A stretch of 60,765 nucleotides of DNA, from NCBI GenBank assembly GCA_002919265.1, contig PKEY01000006.1, positions 1 through 60,765 on the forward strand. Direction: 5' to 3'. Below, in pieces: positions 57,006 through 60,765 of this stretch. Origin of the DNA: Hyphomicrobiaceae bacterium (lineage in GTDB: Bacteria; Pseudomonadota; Alphaproteobacteria; Rhizobiales; Hyphomicrobiaceae). The notes under the pieces were generated by a model that was given only the letters and a program-made list of their open reading frames with translations, made no database searches and was not told the DNA's origin. A program made the translations under genes and the position numbers. Every line of letters begins with the position of its first letter. Within the stretch, counting starts at the first letter, position 1.

Positions 57006-57139
57006 CGCTCCTGCGGTTCTCTTGAGGCGGGGGAGCAGACAGGCTTGACTTTGGGGTCAAGTTCCTGGAACCGTTGCGCAAAGATAACAAGAAGCGCGCA
57101 CGCAGGCTCTGAACCCGCGGCTCAGGAGGAAAACCGAGG

Positions 57140-58075
57140 ATGAAGACGACACCGGTGACGCCGGCGGATATCGCCCGTTCTGTCATCGCTGTGCCGCCGC
57201 TCGCGCGAGATGCCGATTTGCGGCTCAATCGCGCGGCCAATCTTGCCATCATCAAATACCTGGAAGCTGCGGGTATCCGCTCGCTGATGTACGGCGGCAA
57301 TGCGGTATTTTTTAACGTCAGCATCGGTGAATACGCGGAGATTCTGGACTTCCTGGCGGAAAGCGTCGGCCCCGATACGTGGCTCTTGCCCTCGGCCGGG
57401 CCTGACTTTGGCAAGCTTCGGGATCAGGTGCCGATCCTGAAGGAGCGTCCGTTCCCGTCGGTGATGGTGCTGCCGGTTACGGGGCCGTCCGTGCCGACTG
57501 GCGTTGCGCGAGGTATCCGTCTCTTTGCGGAAGCCCTCGGGAAGTCCGTGGTGCTTTATGTGAAAGATGATCGGACGCTGACGCCCGAGCTCATCGGCAA
57601 ACTCGTGGAAGATGGGTTGGTGGTTTCCGTCAAATATGCCGTTGTCCGCGAGGATCCCATTGAGGATGACTTCCTCCGGGCTCTTCTGGACCGGGTCGAT
57701 CGGTCGATTGTCGCCAGCGGCATGGGCGAACGGCCGGCCGTCGTTCACATGCGCGAGTTCGGGCTGCCGTCATTTACAAGCGGCTCAGTATGCATCGCGC
57801 CGCGGGCTTCGCTCCGCCTGCTGTCTCTCCTTAAGCAGAAGGATTACGAGGCCGCCGAAAAGGTCCGGCAGGCCTTCCTGCCGCTTGAGGATCTGCGCGA
57901 CGAGATCAATCCCGTCCGCGTCCTGCATGATGCCGTAGCTGCAGTGGGAATTGCGGATACGGGCCCGATGCTACCCGCCATGGACAACCTCGAGCCTGCA
58001 GATCGCGAACGCGTCGCCGAAGCGGCTCAGGCGCTTTACGCCTATGACCTATCCGTTTGCCGCGCCGCCGCTTGA
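57140..58075 (+). CDS. Dihydrodipicolinate synthase (DapA/NanA) family protein
   Basis: 311 residues, TIM-barrel aldolase of the N-acetylneuraminate lyase superfamily. Schiff-base Lys in LVVSVKYAVV (about Lys165) and the catalytic Tyr in VVLYVKDDR (about Tyr140). The usual GGxxGE loop is altered to YGGNAVFF, so it is not DapA itself; more likely a lyase or dehydratase of a sugar or amino acid catabolite. GAGGA-rich ribosome site upstream. It directly precedes the TAXI TRAP genes, which could import its substrate (inference). Confidence 0.85.
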   Translation: MKTTPVTPADIARSVIAVPPLARDADLRLNRAANLAIIKYLEAAGIRSLMYGGNAVFFNVSIGEYAEILDFLAESVGPDTWLLPSAGPDFGKLRDQVPILKERPFPSVMVLPVTGPSVPTGVARGIRLFAEALGKSVVLYVKDDRTLTPELIGKLVEDGLVVSVKYAVVREDPIEDDFLRALLDRVDRSIVASGMGERPAVVHMREFGLPSFTSGSVCIAPRASLRLLSLLKQKDYEAAEKVRQAFLPLEDLRDEINPVRVLHDAVAAVGIADTGPMLPAMDNLEPADRERVAEAAQALYAYDLSVCRAAA

Positions 58076-58127
58076 GAGCGGGCGTCATGCTGTCAGTCAA
58101 CAAGCAACTATGAAAGGGATGCCCAGG

Positions 58128-59072
58128 ATGAAGAGTTTGAAGTTTGCATTGTTTGCCGCGGGCGCCGCCATTGCTCTGACCGGAGGGGCGGCACAAGCCG
58201 AGCAGATCCGCCTCATGACAGGGCCTCAGGGTGGTATCTGGATCCCGCTGGGTGGCCAGTTGAAGGATATCTGGGAGAAGGTCATCCCCGGTTTGCAGGT
58301 CCAGTCGATGCCGGGGGCCGGTGTGGCCAACGTCCGCGCCATTGAAACTGATAAGGCGGAAGTCGGCTTCGGCAACACCATCACCTCTGCGGATGCAGTA
58401 AAGGGCAACCAGCCGTTCAATACACCCCACAAGAACGTTTGCAACGTTGCCTCGCTCTATCCGCAGTACTTCCAGGCCGTTGTGCTGGCCGACTCAGGGA
58501 TCAACTCGGTCAAGGACATCAAGGGTAAGGCCGTTACAACTCAGCCCAGGGGCAATACGGGTGAGCTCATCACGCAGCACTGGCTGAAGGTGCACGGCCT
58601 CAGCTACTCGGACGTGAAGATGAGCTTTGTGTCCTACACGGACTCGGCCAACCAGATGAAGGACAACCAGGCTCAGATGTTCACGCTGGGGACTGGCATT
58701 CCCGCGGCGTCCATCATGGATATCGCCGCTGCGGCCGACATCAAACTCCTCGACATGTCCGACTCGATCGACGCGATGAAGCAGATCAACCCCGGCTACA
58801 CGCTCCTCGAGATCCCGGCGGGAACTTATCCTAAGCAGGATCAGCCGGTGAAGGTCATCGGTTACGCCACCCACATCGTGGCTTCCTGCAAGCTCCCAGA
58901 GGACATGGTCTACAAGATGACCAAGGCCATCTTCGACAATATCCCGACACTGGCGGCGACCTCCAAGGCCATGACGGGTCTGACCGCTCAGCAAATGGCT
59001 GAGGACGTCGGTGTGCCGTTCCACCCCGGCGCCGCGAAATTCTACAAGGAACAGGGAATCGACGTGAACTGA
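58128..59072 (+). CDS. TAXI-family TRAP transporter solute-binding protein
   Basis: About 314 residues. Start at 58128 (MKSLKFALFAAGAAIALTGG, cut near AQA-E), with AAAGGG about 10 bases upstream; ATGs at 58110 and 58119 are alternatives. Mature start QIRLMTGPQGGIWIPLGG is a TAXI pattern, and the end VPFHPGAAKFYKEQGI matches the other TAXI protein of this window. Divergent in sequence from the protein at 3824-4804, so a different substrate is expected. Followed by two stem-loops and then its permease. Confidence 0.9.
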   Translation: MKSLKFALFAAGAAIALTGGAAQAEQIRLMTGPQGGIWIPLGGQLKDIWEKVIPGLQVQSMPGAGVANVRAIETDKAEVGFGNTITSADAVKGNQPFNTPHKNVCNVASLYPQYFQAVVLADSGINSVKDIKGKAVTTQPRGNTGELITQHWLKVHGLSYSDVKMSFVSYTDSANQMKDNQAQMFTLGTGIPAASIMDIAAAADIKLLDMSDSIDAMKQINPGYTLLEIPAGTYPKQDQPVKVIGYATHIVASCKLPEDMVYKMTKAIFDNIPTLAATSKAMTGLTAQQMAEDVGVPFHPGAAKFYKEQGIDVN

Positions 59073-59075
59073 TCA

Positions 59076-59106
59076 AGAGAGGTCGCCAGAGAGCGACCTC
59101 TTTATT
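59076..59106 (+). terminator. Intra-operon terminator-like hairpin after the TAXI gene
   Basis: AGAGGTCGC pairs with GCGACCTCT (59078-59086 with 59093-59101; extended by one wobble and one A-T pair to 59076-59103), 6-nt loop, followed by TTTATT. It begins 4 bases after the TAXI stop and precedes the permease by 66 bases. Probably terminates part of the transcripts. Confidence 0.7.
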
Positions 59107-59125
59107 GGCGTCTAGAACTCTGTTT

Positions 59126-59152
59126 GAGCACTCAGCCATGGGCTGAGTGCTC
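59126..59152 (+). promoter_or_regulatory. Second stem-loop between TAXI and permease genes
   Basis: GAGCACTCAGCC (59126-59137) pairs perfectly with GGCTGAGTGCTC (59141-59152): a 12-bp stem with a 3-nt loop. There is no T-run after it. It ends only 6 bases before the AGGGGA ribosome site of the permease, so it could stabilise the upstream transcript or influence permease translation. Confidence 0.65.
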
Positions 59153-59169
59153 GCAATTAGGGGATGGGA

Positions 59170-60765
59170 ATGAAGTTTGAGCTGACCCACGCGAACATCG
59201 TCCGAGTCGTCATCGGAATTCTGGGCGTCTCGATGGCGCTCTATCACATGTGGCTCATTTGGGTCGGTGCTCCCGAAGCGATCATCTTCCGCGGCATGCA
59301 CCTCCTGTTCGCGTTGGCGCTCACGTTTCTCATCTACAGGAGAGCAGGTTCCCAAGATCAGCCGCCGAGTTTGCTGGATTATATTTTTCTCGTTTTGGCA
59401 ACGGCGCCCATTATTTATCTGTTTGTCAATTACGAATACGTCGTCACGCGCATTTATTATGTCGATGATCTGACGCCGGCGGACATTTTCTTCGGGGTGG
59501 TTCTGGTGATCATGATCCTCGAAGCGACCCGGCGGGTGCTCGGTCCGGCACTTCCAGTGACGGCACTGGTGTTTTTGGCATACGGCCTTTTCATTGCCGG
59601 CGTCGAGCCGATGCGCTTGCTCGACCAGCTTTATATGACGACGGAGGGCATCTTTGGCATTCCGCTCTCGGTATCCGCTGCCTACGTCCTCATCTTCGTG
59701 ATGTTTGGCTCGTTTATGGAGCGAACCGGGACCGGGCAGCTCTTCATGGATTTTGCCATGAGCCTTACCGGTCATACGGCCGGTGGTCCGGGCAAGGTCT
59801 CCGTCGTCTCCTCAAGCTTGTTCGGCACGATTTCAGGCTCTGCAGTCGCCAACGTAATGGTGGACGGGCCCATCGCCATTCCCCTGATGAAGCGCACAGG
59901 CTTCCGGCCTCATTTTGCGGCTGGTGTTGAAGCGGTCGCTTCGACGGGCGGTCAAATCATGCCCCCGATCATGGGCGCCGCTGCGTTCGTGATGGCGGAG
60001 TTCCTGCAGGTAAGCTACGGGCAAGTGATCCTCTGGGCCTTGATCCCGGCCCTCCTTTATTATCTCGCGTGCTTCGCGGCAGTGCATTTTGAAGCGAAGC
60101 GCCACGGGATCATGGGCTTGCCCCGCTCCGAGCTGCCCAAACTCGGCAACGTCATGCGCGAGCGCGGGCACCTTTTCATTCCGGTTCTGACCATTCTCGG
60201 CGTCTTGTACGCCGGTTACAGCGCGCCATTGGCAGCCCTGGCGGGTACGCTGGCGTGCTTTCCTGTTGCGTTCCTGCGAGCGTCAACCCGTGGCAATGTC
60301 CGTTTCTGGACGGTTATCGATGCAATGATCGACGGCGCTCGTAACGCTCTGAGCATCGCGCTGGCCTGTGCCTGCGCTGGCATCATCATCGGCGTTGTCA
60401 CGCTGACCGGCGCCGGCATTGTGTTCACACAGTTCGTGGTGGGCCTTGCGCACGATACGCTGATCCTGGCGCTGGTACTCACCATGATCGCCGGCATCGT
60501 CCTCGGTATGGGGATGCCTACGACGCCGGCCTACATCATCATGACGTCGCTGCTCGTGCCGGCGATCATCAAGCTGGGCGTGATCGAGCCGGCTGCCCAC
60601 ATGTTCGCATTCTACTTTGCGATCCTGTCGGCGATTACGCCGCCGGTGGCACTGGCCGTGTTTGCAGCGGCCGGCCTTGCCAAGGCCGATCTTTGGGCCA
60701 GCGGCTGGGCAGCGGTGAAAATCGGTGCCGCAGGCTTCATCGTGCCGTTCATGTTCGTCTATGAA
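59170..60765 (+). CDS. TRAP transporter fused permease, TAXI type (truncated by the window end)
   Basis: At least 532 residues, open at the right edge. Start at 59170 is preferred over ATG 59164 because AGGGGA lies 5 bases upstream. Same fused 4TM-12TM organisation as the protein at 1651-3723: TISGSAVANVMVDGPIAIPLM, ASTGGQIMPPIMGAAAFVMAEF, GMGMPTTPAYIIM and AITPPVALAVFAAAGLA. Partner of the TAXI binding protein upstream. Confidence 0.9.
   Translation, partial: MKFELTHANIVRVVIGILGVSMALYHMWLIWVGAPEAIIFRGMHLLFALALTFLIYRRAGSQDQPPSLLDYIFLVLATAPIIYLFVNYEYVVTRIYYVDDLTPADIFFGVVLVIMILEATRRVLGPALPVTALVFLAYGLFIAGVEPMRLLDQLYMTTEGIFGIPLSVSAAYVLIFVMFGSFMERTGTGQLFMDFAMSLTGHTAGGPGKVSVVSSSLFGTISGSAVANVMVDGPIAIPLMKRTGFRPHFAAGVEAVASTGGQIMPPIMGAAAFVMAEFLQVSYGQVILWALIPALLYYLACFAAVHFEAKRHGIMGLPRSELPKLGNVMRERGHLFIPVLTILGVLYAGYSAPLAALAGTLACFPVAFLRASTRGNVRFWTVIDAMIDGARNALSIALACACAGIIIGVVTLTGAGIVFTQFVVGLAHDTLILALVLTMIAGIVLGMGMPTTPAYIIMTSLLVPAIIKLGVIEPAAHMFAFYFAILSAITPPVALAVFAAAGLAKADLWASGWAAVKIGAAGFIVPFMFVYE

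Noticed and set aside
57044-57071. CTTGAC/GTCAAG and GTTCC/GGAAC repeats after the beta-subunit gene as a terminator
   Set aside because: Short, AT/GC-mixed stems with no T-run; too weak to call.

Overview
The window looks like part of the chromosome of a GC-rich alphaproteobacterium, probably in the Hyphomicrobiales (Rhizobiales). Grounds for this are protein-level resemblance, the abundance of TRAP and ABC uptake systems, the HutF-type histidine pathway, small secreted proteins of a kind common in that order, and dense operons with ATGA or GTGA stop-start overlaps. I see no rRNA, tRNA, insertion sequence, prophage or CRISPR array. Assignments come from reading sequence and motifs only; no database search was run.

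Layout. 1-1.6 kb: end of a tspO gene, a glycine-rich secreted protein and a small secreted Cys protein. 1.65-4.8 kb (minus): a TAXI-type TRAP transporter (fused permease plus binding protein). 5.1-9.5 kb (plus): an RND efflux adaptor and pump, convergent with a DUF445 membrane protein. 11.2-14.9 kb (plus): a DctP-DctM-DctQ TRAP transporter with an SDR dehydrogenase. 14.9-19.9 kb: a GntR/FCD repressor divergent from a NitT/TauT-type ABC importer and a PEP-mutase/isocitrate-lyase-family enzyme. 20.0-20.7 kb: a DUF4239-like membrane protein. 20.8-27.6 kb (minus): a complete branched-chain-type ABC importer (LivGHMKF) with an acyl-CoA synthetase inside the operon. 27.7-29.3 kb (minus): a DUF6064-like membrane protein and a Tat-exported aldo/keto reductase. 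29.5-35.1 kb (plus): a five-gene dipeptide/oligopeptide-type ABC importer. 35.2-36.3 kb (minus): an orphan TakP-like TRAP binding protein. 36.8-40.6 kb: molybdenum-cofactor genes (fdhD, mobA, mobB, moaA) with a degenerate subtilisin-like protein. 41.0-41.5 kb: two small conserved proteins. 41.6-45.4 kb (plus): a creatinase/ectoine-hydrolase-like M24 protein, an HpcH-type aldolase, a 2-hydroxyacid dehydrogenase and an RraA-like aldolase. 45.4-52.0 kb: the histidine-utilisation genes hutU, hutH and hutI (minus) divergent from hutF and hutC (plus). 52.3-57.0 kb (plus): a GltD-like flavoprotein with C-terminal ferredoxin domains followed by fused alpha/gamma and beta subunits of a 2-oxoacid:acceptor oxidoreductase. 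57.1 kb to the end: a DapA-family lyase and a second TAXI TRAP transporter whose permease runs off the window.

How it fits together. This is a scavenging region: seven solute-binding proteins feed at least six uptake systems, and several are linked to enzymes that could process what is imported. Regulation is visible in places: a perfect palindrome inside the hutI-hutF divergent promoter (candidate HutC operator), a perfect GntR-type palindrome between the FCD repressor and its divergent ABC operon, and a hairpin with a T-run just upstream of dctP.

The observations I rate highest are: (i) stem-loops placed just downstream of the binding-protein gene in four separate transporter operons, suggesting shared uncoupling of binding-protein from permease expression; (ii) a 2-oxoacid oxidoreductase apparently wired to NAD(P) through a GltD/ferredoxin fusion; (iii) long structured elements upstream of both moaA and fdhD, unlike any Moco riboswitch I can recognise; and (iv) two probable pseudo-enzymes, a subtilisin-like protein without catalytic Asp and His, and an M24 protein without the metal ligands, the latter heading an uncharacterised catabolic operon.
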